This document shows, piece by piece, positions 54,513 to 63,948 of a stretch of 64,000 nt of DNA. Positions within the stretch are counted from its first letter, which is position 1. Each line of letters begins with the position of its first letter. Source of the stretch: Methylocystis sp. Sn-Cys (GTDB taxonomy: Bacteria; Pseudomonadota; Alphaproteobacteria; Rhizobiales; Beijerinckiaceae); NCBI RefSeq assembly GCF_016745395.1, contig NZ_JAERVJ010000010.1, positions 132,797 through 196,796 on the forward strand, read 5' to 3'. The notes beneath the pieces are model-generated. The model was not told the origin of the DNA. It made no database searches and saw only the letters and a list, made by a program, of their open reading frames with translations. Both the position numbers and the translations under genes were made by a program.

Positions 54513-54719
54513 CCAAGCTTGCGCGGACCTGTCGTCAAGACGATTCGTCGCAAGCGTGAAGGTTGCGACGCCCAGCTAGATACAGATCAACATTTTGATT
54601 TTATTGCGTCTTCTAAGAGAACGCCGCACCACGGGCGGCTCGTTGGCGCGAGCCGCCGCGCGGTGCTAGTTTCCCCGCCAGAATGTCGAGAGGCATCGAA
54701 GCTCAAGGAGATGCGGCCC

Positions 54720-55607
54720 ATGACCCTCCGTCTCGCCGTCACCGGCCTCAAAGGTCAGGTCGTCAGCGCTTTGATCGAGCGGGCGCCGAAGGACGTCGAG
54801 ATTATCGCGCTGGGAAGACCGCAATTCGATCTCGAGATGCGCACCGCCGTGCTCGCGGGTCTGCGCCACGCGCGTTGCAACGCAATCATTAACGCCGCGG
54901 CTTATACGGCCGTCGACAAGGCGGAGAGCGAGCCCGATCTCGCGATGCGGATCAATGGCGAGGGGGCGGGCCATGTCGCAGAGGCCGCCGCCGAGCTTGG
55001 CGTCCCCTTGCTGCATCTCTCGACCGATTATGTCTTCGACGGCGCGCTCGGCCGGCCCTATCGTGAGGACGATCCAACCGGGCCAACGGGCGCCTATGGG
55101 CGCTCCAAGCTCCTGGGCGAAGAAAAGATCGCCGCGACTCACGGCGACCACGCCATCTTGCGCACGGCATGGGTTTACAGTCCCTATGGCGCGAATTTCG
55201 TCAAAACCATGCTGCGCCTGGGCGAATCGCGCGACGAGATCAGCGTCGTCGCGGATCAGCTCGGTAATCCCACGAGCGCTATCGACATCGCCGACGCGCT
55301 GGTCCTCATCGCGCGCCGCCTTGTCAGCGACAATTCGACGTCCTTACGCGGGATATTCCATCTCACCGGCCAGGGCGACGCGAGCTGGGCCGATATGGCG
55401 GAGGCGACTTTTGCGGCGGCGGAGAGGTACGGCCGCAAGCCTGTGCGCGTCGCGCGGATCACAACCGCGGATTACCCGACGCCCGCGCGCCGACCGGCGA
55501 ATTCGCGACTCGACAATGAGAAGCTCGCCGCCCGTTATGGCGTAACCCTGCCGCCTTGGCGCGAATCCCTGGAAAATTGCGTCGCCCGCCTGCTGCGGAC
55601 GCCGTAA
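54720..55607 (+). CDS. rfbD: dTDP-4-dehydrorhamnose reductase
   Basis: RmlD/RfbD performs the last step in dTDP-L-rhamnose synthesis. The 295-residue product has the Rossmann Gly-loop (VTGLKGQVVSALIER), the NAAAYTAVDKAESEP motif, STDYVFDG, and the catalytic Tyr-x-x-x-Lys in GAYGRSKLLGEE. AAGGAG lies nine bases before the ATG at 54720; an ATG at 54711 is too close to it. No other rml genes are in the window, so rhamnose precursors must come from elsewhere. It converges with the glycosyltransferase gene at 55613. Confidence 0.93.
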   Translation: MTLRLAVTGLKGQVVSALIERAPKDVEIIALGRPQFDLEMRTAVLAGLRHARCNAIINAAAYTAVDKAESEPDLAMRINGEGAGHVAEAAAELGVPLLHLSTDYVFDGALGRPYREDDPTGPTGAYGRSKLLGEEKIAATHGDHAILRTAWVYSPYGANFVKTMLRLGESRDEISVVADQLGNPTSAIDIADALVLIARRLVSDNSTSLRGIFHLTGQGDASWADMAEATFAAAERYGRKPVRVARITTADYPTPARRPANSRLDNEKLAARYGVTLPPWRESLENCVARLLRTP

Positions 55608-55612
55608 CACAA

Positions 55613-58042
55613 TCATACCCGCAATGCCCGCAGTCGCTCGGCAAAGGCGGGGATTTCGAAAGGCTGCTTGATCTCCACCACTGCTTTCGGCGTAACGCGT
55701 CCCGTCGCCTCCCCGATACGTGGCTCCGCCTGCGCGACCGCAGCCTCTATGGCGTCCGCCAGGGACGCTGGCTCGAGCGGATCGAGCGAGTCGATGTTAT
55801 CGAAACGGCTCTCGAGGTTCTTGCCCTCGAAGGAATTGGTGATGGTGAGCAGACCGGCCTCGGCCATCTCGAGCGGCGGATAGCTTGGATGCGGCGAGAG
55901 CATCAGCGACACACCGACGCTCGCACGACTGAGATAGCCGGCATAATCCTCCAGGCTCGCCTTGCCGCCGACTGTTGCGTTCTGAACGGGATAGACGAGC
56001 GTGTCCGGAAATTCTTCGCCAAGGAAGACGAGCCGCCAGCGACTCGCCCGAATTGGATCGCGCTGCTGCCAGCGAAAAAGCGCGTCGCAGACAAGTTCGA
56101 ACGCATTCCGGTTCACATTCGGCCGGCCGTAGATGAGGATGAGACGTTCGCGCGGCGCCGGGCGCAAAGCCGCTGAAATGGCGGTATTCATTTGATAGGG
56201 GACGCAATAGGCCTCCCCGAAGGCATGCTTTGCTTGCATTACCGAGAAAAGCTCCTCGGAATTGATGATGGCGATTGTACGCGCGCCATGCCGGTACGTC
56301 GCTTCGGCCAAGGCGGAGCGGGAACTGCGCCCCTGGAAATAGGGCTCGTCATCCTGAATGAGATAGACAAAAGGAAGTTCGCCGCCGAAGAGGCGGGCGC
56401 GATCGCGCTCGAGATCGAGCGCGAATAAGGCCGTCCACCATGCGGTCGCGATGAAAATATCGTTCGCCCGCACATCCAGCCTGCCGCCATCGCGCTCATA
56501 GGCGTCGACCAGGAGACGGCGGCCGAGGTCGAGGCTCCCAGCGTGCGGTACCGCCTCGTAGTCCGAGAACCTCGTATAGCCTTCAGGCTCTATGTCGGCG
56601 TCCGTCGCAATAATGCGGCGGTCATAATCTTCACCGAGCGCGTCGGCGATCTCCGTGAAGAGCTTTATCGCCGTTGCGACGCCGCCGAAAATCTGCTGCG
56701 GGTTGACGGTAGGGGTCAGGAGATTGAGCCGGGGCCGGGCGTTGCGGGAGGGATAGGAGAGGAGCGGCTTTATTTCGACGATACCGCGGTCCTGCGGCCG
56801 CAGCCCATTGTCGACATTGCCGAGGCAGGGCTGGAAGACCTTCAGCCGGTGCGTTGGCAGGTCGTCCGGACTTTGCACGGTCAAGAGCGTCTGCGGCATG
56901 GGGTAGAGGTCGCGGCGTGCGACCTTGAGCCATTCGAACCCCTGCGACTCGGCGATCATCAGCAGGCAGCGCTCGATCGCATGGGCGAGCGTGCCGTCGA
57001 CATGGCCGCCTTCCTCGGGGAAATCCTCGAAACCGAGATCGAGGTCGAGCAGAGGGCGAAAGGCGGCGCTGCGGCCCCAAAACATGGAGCCCGACGGAAA
57101 CTCCAGCACCATGTTTTTATCGACCTCGACGCCCATACGCCTCATCAGCCCGCGCGCAAGATCGTAATCATAGCCCCAGTTCAATATGCCCCGCAGCTCG
57201 AATAGATGTTGCGCAAAGACGACGCCGATCTTCGGATCTTCGAAAAGCGCGAGGTTCGAACGCACGATCTCCGGCGAGCCGAGAAGATGGTCCAAGAGAT
57301 AATCGCACCAACGCGCCAGGGCCTCGCCGCCATGGGGCGATCGCTTAGTGTGGAGATGAATGAAGAGGTTGTAATTCGCATAGACGTCACGGAAGCCGAA
57401 GAATTTTGCGGCAATGTCGCGGCCCCTGTTCGGGGTGATGCGAATGTCCGTCTTCCCCTTCCGCCAACAGCGGCACGCTTCCTCGATCTCGCGCCTTTTT
57501 TCCTCGGTATCCGTTGAGACGAACAGATCTACCGAACCGGGAATATTCTCCAGCCTCTCCAGAACGAGCGGCAGAAGCTCCGGATAGAAGGCGTGGACAA
57601 TCGCGGCGATCGCGCCTTGGCGCGCGCAGGGCTCGAAGGCGAAGGGAATCTCGAGGGCGAAATCCATTTCGTTCGAGGGCCTGCGCGAGGGCACGACGCC
57701 ATCGGGCTTGGTGAGCTCATAGCTATGGTAATAAGTGATCGCCCGTTCACGGAGTGCATCGTTGATAGGGTTTCGGCGGCGGCCCAGCGGCGGGTCATAG
57801 GTCGCGGCGGTCTGTCGAAGAACGGCGCCGATGGTCGTCCTCACACCATGCTCGCGCAAGAAATGCGGCCCGTCGCGGAGAATATCCTTGGGAGCGAGAA
57901 AAACCCCCACCGACGAATCGATGAGCTTGGCAGCCTCCCGCATCGCCGCGCCATAAAGGGCAACGAGACCGCGGCTGGTCAAAATGATATAGCCGTTCCG
58001 CAAGTGCCTGCGGACTGCCTGAAAAGTCGTTTCTTGCTTCAT
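55613..58042 (-). CDS. RgpF-like and WsaF-like glycosyltransferase fusion
   Basis: The 809-residue product has an RgpF (rhamnan synthesis) domain over about residues 110-380 (GAIAAIVHAFYPELLPLVLERL, ITPNRGRDIAAKFFG, NLFIHLHTKRSPHGGEALAR) and a C-terminal region (LLTPTVNPQQIFGGVATAIK, then a Rossmann-like GT-B part with LILIYGRPNVNRNAFELVCD) like the rhamnosyltransferase WsaF. It likely adds rhamnose to a surface glycan. It is next to rfbD and divergent from the ABC ATPase gene. Confidence 0.8.
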   Translation of the reverse strand: MKQETTFQAVRRHLRNGYIILTSRGLVALYGAAMREAAKLIDSSVGVFLAPKDILRDGPHFLREHGVRTTIGAVLRQTAATYDPPLGRRRNPINDALRERAITYYHSYELTKPDGVVPSRRPSNEMDFALEIPFAFEPCARQGAIAAIVHAFYPELLPLVLERLENIPGSVDLFVSTDTEEKRREIEEACRCWRKGKTDIRITPNRGRDIAAKFFGFRDVYANYNLFIHLHTKRSPHGGEALARWCDYLLDHLLGSPEIVRSNLALFEDPKIGVVFAQHLFELRGILNWGYDYDLARGLMRRMGVEVDKNMVLEFPSGSMFWGRSAAFRPLLDLDLGFEDFPEEGGHVDGTLAHAIERCLLMIAESQGFEWLKVARRDLYPMPQTLLTVQSPDDLPTHRLKVFQPCLGNVDNGLRPQDRGIVEIKPLLSYPSRNARPRLNLLTPTVNPQQIFGGVATAIKLFTEIADALGEDYDRRIIATDADIEPEGYTRFSDYEAVPHAGSLDLGRRLLVDAYERDGGRLDVRANDIFIATAWWTALFALDLERDRARLFGGELPFVYLIQDDEPYFQGRSSRSALAEATYRHGARTIAIINSEELFSVMQAKHAFGEAYCVPYQMNTAISAALRPAPRERLILIYGRPNVNRNAFELVCDALFRWQQRDPIRASRWRLVFLGEEFPDTLVYPVQNATVGGKASLEDYAGYLSRASVGVSLMLSPHPSYPPLEMAEAGLLTITNSFEGKNLESRFDNIDSLDPLEPASLADAIEAAVAQAEPRIGEATGRVTPKAVVEIKQPFEIPAFAERLRALRV

Positions 58043-58167
58043 GCCTTCTGTCTACTCTAGCTTTGGCGGCAATGGCCAGCGTAGAAGAGGGGAGCGGGCC
58101 GCCTTCGATTAGCCGAAAAGGGGGCTCAAATTGCTCAACTCGGAATCGCTTCGACCTTTGCCGCGAC

Positions 58168-58821
58168 ATGATCAAACTCGAGAATGTTTTCAAATATTAC
58201 AGGTCGAGCGGACATCGGAAGATCGTCCTCAATCACGTCACATTGGATTTCAAGCCTGGGCGTAGCTATGGCGTTCTCGGCGTGAACGGCGCTGGCAAAT
58301 CGACTTTGATCAGACTCCTGGCTGGAAACGAGCTGCCAAATGGCGGCCGCATCGTCCGCAACGCCCGAATTTCCTGGCCGCTCGGCTTCGCCGGCGTCAT
58401 GCATCCGTTGATCAGCGGCCGGGAAAACGTCAAATTCATCGCGCGCGTCTACGGCCAGGACCCACGCAAAGTTATGAGCTTTGTCGAGGACTTCGCCGAA
58501 GTTGGGGCCTATATGGATGCGGCGGTCTCGACTTACTCGTCGGGCATGATGGCGCGTCTCGCTTTTGGCCTCTCGCTCGCAATCGATTTCGAGTGCTATC
58601 TGATCGACGAAGTGACGGCCGTCGGCGACGCGCGCTTCGCCGCGCGATGTAAGGAAGAGTTTTCCAGGCGGCGGAAAAAAGCCGACATCATCATGGTGTC
58701 GCATTCGATGTCGACCATCACGGAATATTGCGACCACGGGATCGTTCTGGCGGGCGGGCAGATGCATGTCTTCCGCAATGTCGACGACGCCATCGACCTG
58801 TATAAGAAGCTCAATGCCTGA
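58168..58821 (+). CDS. Polysaccharide export ABC ATPase, KpsT type
   Basis: The 217-residue ATPase powers polysaccharide export. It has Walker A GVNGAGKSTLIRLL, a signature YSSGMMARLAF, and Walker B YLIDEVTAVGD, with the KpsT-like layout. The ATG at 58168 is used; an upstream frame from 58063 is Ser/Arg-rich. Its stop overlaps the next gene by eight bases. No KpsM permease gene is seen nearby, so the partner must be elsewhere. Confidence 0.88.
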   Translation: MIKLENVFKYYRSSGHRKIVLNHVTLDFKPGRSYGVLGVNGAGKSTLIRLLAGNELPNGGRIVRNARISWPLGFAGVMHPLISGRENVKFIARVYGQDPRKVMSFVEDFAEVGAYMDAAVSTYSSGMMARLAFGLSLAIDFECYLIDEVTAVGDARFAARCKEEFSRRRKKADIIMVSHSMSTITEYCDHGIVLAGGQMHVFRNVDDAIDLYKKLNA

Positions 58822-60100
58822 CCCTGCAATGACCAAAGGCGCCGCCGCTCGGCAAGTTGGCCTGCCCGGGCCCCGCGAACCCATAAGCCCCGACGAAGCC
58901 GGCCGGATTGCAACATCCATCTCTCGGGCCTTGCGCCGCGCGGCCAATCGCTCTCGTTCGCCGACAAGCATGATCGCAGGCGGCGGCGGCTTTGCCGCAC
59001 GCCGTGGCGAAAGAGCTTTCCAGAAAGGGCTTTTGTTCAGCTTTGTCCTGCTGGTGCTGGCGCCGCTGCTCGGCGCGTCGCTCTATTGGGGCCTGATCGC
59101 GAGCAAACAATATGTGACGACGGCGAAATTCTCGCTTCAGTCCGCCGATAGCGCCTCGTGGACGGCGCTGGGGGTCAGCAGCCGGAATGAAAAACAGGTT
59201 CAAGAGTCTCAGGCCATCGCCAAATACATCACGAGCCGCGCCGTCATCGAGATTATCGACAAAAAGATCGGTTTAAAAAAAATGTTCTCCCGTCCCGACG
59301 TCGATTATCTCTCTCGTTTCGACCCGGACGACCCCATCGAAAAGCTCGAGAAATATTGGAAAAAGAAGGTCGAGGCCACGGTCGACGTCATGTCCGGCAT
59401 CATTGCGGTCGATGTCCGCGCCTTCACGCCGGAGGACTCGCTTCTTATCACGCGGAATATTGTGGAATTATCAGAGAAGCTTGTGAACGAGCTTTCAACC
59501 CGCTTGCGCCAAGACGCGCTTTCGAAAGCCCGTTACGAGCTCACGCGCGCCGAAGAGCGTGTGAAGGCTGCGACTGTGAGCCTACGCGACGCACGCAATG
59601 CTGAAGGCGTTCTCGATGCGACGTCTGCAGCACAGGCGGTCAACAAAATCGTTACGCAGCTCAGACTCAATCTCGCACGCGCGGAAGAAAGCCTTGCCCT
59701 ACAATCTGGCGCGGCTGCGACGGACTCTCCTCAAGTGAAGCTGCTCACCACGCGCATCGAGAATCTTAAAAAACAAATCGAGGACTACACGGCTCAGATT
59801 GCGAGTAAAGAGAACAGCAACTCTATGGCGGGACACGCGGTCATCCTGTCCGAGCGCCAGGTCGATCTTGCTCTCGCGCAACAACAATACGCTTTGGCTG
59901 CAACCGCCTATGAGTCGGCGCGCATCGACGTCGATCGGCAGCAAACCTATCTGGCGCTTTTCCTCCGCCCGACGCTTGCCGAGAAATCGATTTATCCACG
60001 CCGCTGGCTCGAGTGGTCGATTATTGTTTTTCCATCGGCTCTGGGATGGGCGCTTCTGGCTGGCGTCGCTTTCCTCGTGCGAGACCATATGGCGCATTGA
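58814..60100 (+). CDS. Capsule export inner-membrane protein, KpsE type, copy 1
   Basis: KpsE/BexC-type proteins are inner-membrane polysaccharide co-polymerase-like exporters with a periplasmic coiled coil. The 428-residue product has a Ser/Arg-rich cytoplasmic N-terminus, a membrane segment (LLFSFVLLVLAPLLGASLYW), a long coiled region (ARYELTRAEERVKAATVSLR and onward), and a C-terminal membrane segment (IIVFPSALGWALLAGVAFLV). The ATG at 58814 overlaps the ABC ATPase gene by eight bases, so they are coupled. Confidence 0.85.
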   Translation: MPDPAMTKGAAARQVGLPGPREPISPDEAGRIATSISRALRRAANRSRSPTSMIAGGGGFAARRGERAFQKGLLFSFVLLVLAPLLGASLYWGLIASKQYVTTAKFSLQSADSASWTALGVSSRNEKQVQESQAIAKYITSRAVIEIIDKKIGLKKMFSRPDVDYLSRFDPDDPIEKLEKYWKKKVEATVDVMSGIIAVDVRAFTPEDSLLITRNIVELSEKLVNELSTRLRQDALSKARYELTRAEERVKAATVSLRDARNAEGVLDATSAAQAVNKIVTQLRLNLARAEESLALQSGAAATDSPQVKLLTTRIENLKKQIEDYTAQIASKENSNSMAGHAVILSERQVDLALAQQQYALAATAYESARIDVDRQQTYLALFLRPTLAEKSIYPRRWLEWSIIVFPSALGWALLAGVAFLVRDHMAH

Positions 60101-60253
60101 AGAAGCCCGGTCGGCAAGTGTTGGCCTCTCCAAGCGCCGCGGCGACCGTTGGTTCGCCCAGGCATCACTCGCTATTGCCTGTGTCGTCGCCACCATGTGC
60201 TATCCGTTTGAACAGGTCGCATGGGGAATGTCTTTCTCGGCGGGCTGAAAGCC

Positions 60254-60306
60254 CGACCGGGAATCCGGAGCCACAAAAACGCTGATCGGCTCTGGATTTC
60301 CGGTCG
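60254..60306. repeat. Long inverted repeat between convergent export genes
   Basis: Two 19-base arms (60254-60272 and 60288-60306) pair at 17 positions plus two G-T pairs around a 15-base loop. A small hairpin (CGGGCT / AGCCCG, 60241-60255) adjoins it. The structure is in the gap between the two convergent KpsE-type genes and may end transcription; no T-run is present. Confidence 0.75.
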
Positions 60307-60347
60307 ATCGTTCGAGCGAGCGGCGGGAATGATCGCATGCGGATATA

Positions 60348-61637
60348 TTAAATCATCTGATCCTCAAAAAGCGCGACCATCAGCGAAACGATTGCCCAGA
60401 CAACCAGCAGAGAAACAAACATCAGCAACGTACTGCCGATGACTCTCGGATAAGTCGCGGATTCTGGCAGGCTCGGCGCGACGATCGTCACAAGATAGAG
60501 CTGCTGACGTTGGAGGTCTTGTCGCGCTTGCTCATAGGCCGTCACGGAGATCGAATACATCCGCTCGGCAAATTGCTCCTCCAGCTTCACCCGCTCGTAA
60601 CCGGCGATTTGAGACGAGACGGCCTCCGCCCCCTGGTCGTCCGTCAGCTTCTTTTTCAGTTCGGCCAGTTGCTTATCAATCGCGGCAAGACGCGTCTGCT
60701 GGAGACGTTGGCTCGGCGCATCGGCGGATAAGGACGTAGAAGTCGTCGACAGGGCGTTCAAAAGGTCGATTCGATCGAGCGTCAGCTTGCCGATCATCTC
60801 CCCCAGACTGGTTGCCCGAGAGGCCGGATCAATTAGGAGATTCTGATTACGGAATTGCAAAACCCTCTCACGCGCCTCCGCAAGCTTCTCACGCGAGAGC
60901 TTGACTTCGCTTTCGGCGCGCGCGAGCGCATCGTTGCGGTTCCGGAGAGTTATCCTGTTGATGAGCTCTTCGCTCAGCCTGATGACGTCCTTGGTCAGAT
61001 CCAAGGAATCCTGCGGGTGGAAAGCATCGATCCGCAGAGTGAGGATGCCAGAGACGCCATCGACGCTCGCCTGTATATGGTTGAGCCAATATTTCCAGAG
61101 ATCTTCGAGGTTGATATCGGAAGAAATCCGGGAGAAAAAATCCACGTCGGCCCCGCCGAATTTTTTCTCGAAATAGCCTTTGCCGCCGAGATCGAGCAAA
61201 ATTGCCCGGCTCTTGATGTAATTCAGCACCATGTAGGAGTTCTGCGTATCCTTCGACGATCCCCCGGCGCCGCCTGTCATACTGGCCATAATCGATGCGG
61301 CGTCAGTCCCACGCGTTTCTTTCTTTTGCGCTTCCCGGACGGTAAGACGCGCCTCTGAAACATACTGATCGGATTGCCATAGGGCCGCATAGAACCAGTA
61401 GATAACGGTCGGCAGGATAACGAACGCAAGGAAGCTTCGGCGCAGTAAACCGCCGCCCCTGGCGTTTGCAAAGGCCTCCGACACGAGGTCGACGCCCTGT
61501 GACAGGGCGGGAAGCTTGTTTTTGATCTCACCACCCAAATTCTGGAGATCTCTGCGCGGCAGGCGCCTCGCAACGACGTCACGCGCCTCCTTCATCCATC
61601 CCAACATTGGGGTCTTAGGGCGCATTTGGTTCGTCAT
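60348..61637 (-). CDS. Capsule export inner-membrane protein, KpsE type, copy 2
   Basis: A second KpsE/BexC-like protein of 429 residues: N-terminal membrane segment (LLRRSFLAFVILPTVIYWFY), SDQYVSEARLTVREAQKK, a long coiled coil (REKLAEARERVLQFRNQNLL), and a C-terminal membrane segment (IGSTLLMFVSLLVVWAIVSL). It resembles copy 1 in architecture and in patterns such as the VSGIL-x-L-R-x-x-A-F stretch after the first membrane segment. ATG 61637 is used, though a later one at 61625 is possible. Confidence 0.83.
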   Translation of the reverse strand: MTNQMRPKTPMLGWMKEARDVVARRLPRRDLQNLGGEIKNKLPALSQGVDLVSEAFANARGGGLLRRSFLAFVILPTVIYWFYAALWQSDQYVSEARLTVREAQKKETRGTDAASIMASMTGGAGGSSKDTQNSYMVLNYIKSRAILLDLGGKGYFEKKFGGADVDFFSRISSDINLEDLWKYWLNHIQASVDGVSGILTLRIDAFHPQDSLDLTKDVIRLSEELINRITLRNRNDALARAESEVKLSREKLAEARERVLQFRNQNLLIDPASRATSLGEMIGKLTLDRIDLLNALSTTSTSLSADAPSQRLQQTRLAAIDKQLAELKKKLTDDQGAEAVSSQIAGYERVKLEEQFAERMYSISVTAYEQARQDLQRQQLYLVTIVAPSLPESATYPRVIGSTLLMFVSLLVVWAIVSLMVALFEDQMI

Positions 61638-61772
61638 CTCCAAGAGATTGCCGGCGGTAATCCAACGCAGGCGGATAGGGCGCGGGCCGTGACGCATCGA
61701 CCATGAACAGCATGCCGCCAACGCCCGAAAGGCGGGGGAAAATACGAGCCGCGCCGCTTCGGCGCAAGCGAG

Positions 61773-63851
61773 TCACGGCAGAGCCGCTTTGGCCGCATAT
61801 AGCGATAGAGCGGGGTGGAAATATGGATCGTCACGAATAACCGCCCGCCAGCGTTCCACGAAAAAACGCCTTTCCTTGGCGTAAACCTTCTGAAGCCGCA
61901 GCCCGCCGCCACGGCTCGCGGATTGATGGTGCACGAGGACGGCTTCGGCATTGCAGATTGTCCGCCAGCCCCGCTCTCCCAGACGAAGGCAAAGATCGAC
62001 ATCGTTCAAGTCGATTGGCAGATTAACCGCGTCGAAACCGCCGACCGCATCGAATTTGCGACGTTCGACCATCAGACACGCGCCGGTGACCGCCGAAACC
62101 TCGTGCGGAACGCGATTTCGCTCCATCCACCCGGGGGCCTGGGCGTGTAGCCCGGCTCCAAAATGCCCTGCAACCCCGCCCATGCCGAGGAGAACGCCGA
62201 CATGTTGGACCCGTTGATCGGGATAAAGAAGCTTCGCGCCCACCGCCCCAATGTCCTTCTGGATTGCGAAATAAAGCAATCGTTCGATCCAGTCGGGCGT
62301 CATCACGCATGTGTCATTGTTCAAGAAAAGCAGAACATCGCCTTCGACGGCATTTGCGCCGGCGTTGCTCAGCGCAGAAAAGTTGAATGCGCCCGGCTGC
62401 TTGAGAATTGATAAGCGAGGCTCGGCAGCCTCCATTTGCGCCATCAGATCAAGGGTCCGCGGGTCGCGGCTATCATTATCGACAACCACCACCTTGTAGT
62501 TCGAGTAGCTTGTTCTGTTGAAAAGACTCTCCAGACAGACTTGCAGAAGGTCGGCGCGGTCTCTGGTTGGGATAACAACGCCCACGCAAGCCGATTGCCT
62601 TCCGTAAATCGCATCGGGAGCCTTCGCAGGACGAAACTTCCCGCCCGCGGGTGCGAGTCCAAAGAGCGGCCGCCTGATCGATCCAACTTTTGCCGTTTGT
62701 GCGCTCAATGCGTTGTCGAAGATCGCCTCTGCGCCATCGGATATCGTTAAGCCGGCGCTCGACGCGATGGAGCTCGCGAAAAAGGCGGATCTTCCGACGT
62801 AAGGCGCGAAGGCTTGCAGCGTCGGGCTCCAACCCGGCTTGAGAACAGGTCGTTGGCCCGTTTCATCCGCGTAAACAATAGTGTGGTCGGGATATCGCTC
62901 GAGGTGGCGCGCACAGCTTTCGAGAGCGTTTCCAGCCAGAATATCGCCCGCATGCAAGGCGGTGAGGTAATCAGACGATAGGGGAGGCTCATCTCCCTGC
63001 ATTATTTTGAAATCGGATTTATCGAGCCAGGCGGCGAGGGTTCGCTCCGCCATTGGATCCAGCGGCGCGCCATGAAAGATCGTCCGCCAGTTTGAGTAGG
63101 ATTGTCGCGCGATCGACGTGCAGGTTTTGTCGATCGCAGAGACGCTCGCCCCGGTGATATCGACGTATAATGAGAATGCGAGCTGACCACACCTTAGCTG
63201 GGGGCGGCTGTCGGTCCCCTCGCGTCGCCGGCGCCAGTTTTCATAGTGCGAAAATGGTTCCGAGCCGAGGGCCCAACGCCAATTGAGCTCGGCTTCTTGC
63301 TCGAGGCCTACCATGCCCGCGGAGACTGCGAAGAACACCCGCTTCGGCGAATGGCGCGCTCGCTTCAGCAACTCGAGAAGATTCGGTTTCCTTATGTCGA
63401 TAATCTCGAAGTCGAATCTACCTTTTCGATTCGTTGGACTGATCCAGACGCTGCTAAAATCGCTCGGCGTATGACCAAGCCACGCGCCGACGCCGTCGTA
63501 AGGAGCGGGCAAGATGTGATCTCGGTAGTCTCCGTCCTTCAACCAGAAACGGAGAACCGGGCGAACCGGCGGTTCACAAGGATCTGCGGCGTAGCGCAGG
63601 GACAGAAACCTGCCGCCGGAACGAAGGTCGACATCGGGAAGCCCGAGCCATGGTTCGGCGCTCGTCGCGTTGAGGAAGCCATCCTCCAAAACAACGTCCC
63701 TGCAAATGCGCAGAGGAATGGCCGAGGGCTTTAAGTCGGTTTTCAAGGGCGCCAGGGAGCTTTTTAGGGGGCGAGACGCGATGGCCGAACCTGGACAAAG
63801 CAGGATAATGGCAAAGAATTTCTTGCTGTCCCACTGGGTGCGACAGAACAT
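61773..63851 (-). CDS. Large GT2-family glycosyltransferase
   Basis: The ~692-residue protein has a C-terminal GT2 domain (GVVIPTRDRADLLQVCLESL, LLFLNNDTCVMTPDWIERLL with the metal-binding acidic site) and, before it, a second, degenerate GT2-like region (AFSLYVDITGASVSAIDKTC, HTIVYADETGQRPVLKPGW). The N-terminal third is not recognised. ATG 63851 is chosen; TTG 63881 is an alternative. It probably builds a surface glycan with the other genes of this block. Confidence 0.8.
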   Translation of the reverse strand: MFCRTQWDSKKFFAIILLCPGSAIASRPLKSSLAPLKTDLKPSAIPLRICRDVVLEDGFLNATSAEPWLGLPDVDLRSGGRFLSLRYAADPCEPPVRPVLRFWLKDGDYRDHILPAPYDGVGAWLGHTPSDFSSVWISPTNRKGRFDFEIIDIRKPNLLELLKRARHSPKRVFFAVSAGMVGLEQEAELNWRWALGSEPFSHYENWRRRREGTDSRPQLRCGQLAFSLYVDITGASVSAIDKTCTSIARQSYSNWRTIFHGAPLDPMAERTLAAWLDKSDFKIMQGDEPPLSSDYLTALHAGDILAGNALESCARHLERYPDHTIVYADETGQRPVLKPGWSPTLQAFAPYVGRSAFFASSIASSAGLTISDGAEAIFDNALSAQTAKVGSIRRPLFGLAPAGGKFRPAKAPDAIYGRQSACVGVVIPTRDRADLLQVCLESLFNRTSYSNYKVVVVDNDSRDPRTLDLMAQMEAAEPRLSILKQPGAFNFSALSNAGANAVEGDVLLFLNNDTCVMTPDWIERLLYFAIQKDIGAVGAKLLYPDQRVQHVGVLLGMGGVAGHFGAGLHAQAPGWMERNRVPHEVSAVTGACLMVERRKFDAVGGFDAVNLPIDLNDVDLCLRLGERGWRTICNAEAVLVHHQSASRGGGLRLQKVYAKERRFFVERWRAVIRDDPYFHPALSLYAAKAALP

Positions 63852-63948
63852 CCGTTTACCCGGCCCCCAGCGATGCGTCAATAATTGCGACGCGAGGCCA
63901 AGAACGCAATTGAAGGATTTCTGAGTTGGGTTTTTCGCCCTACGGGCT

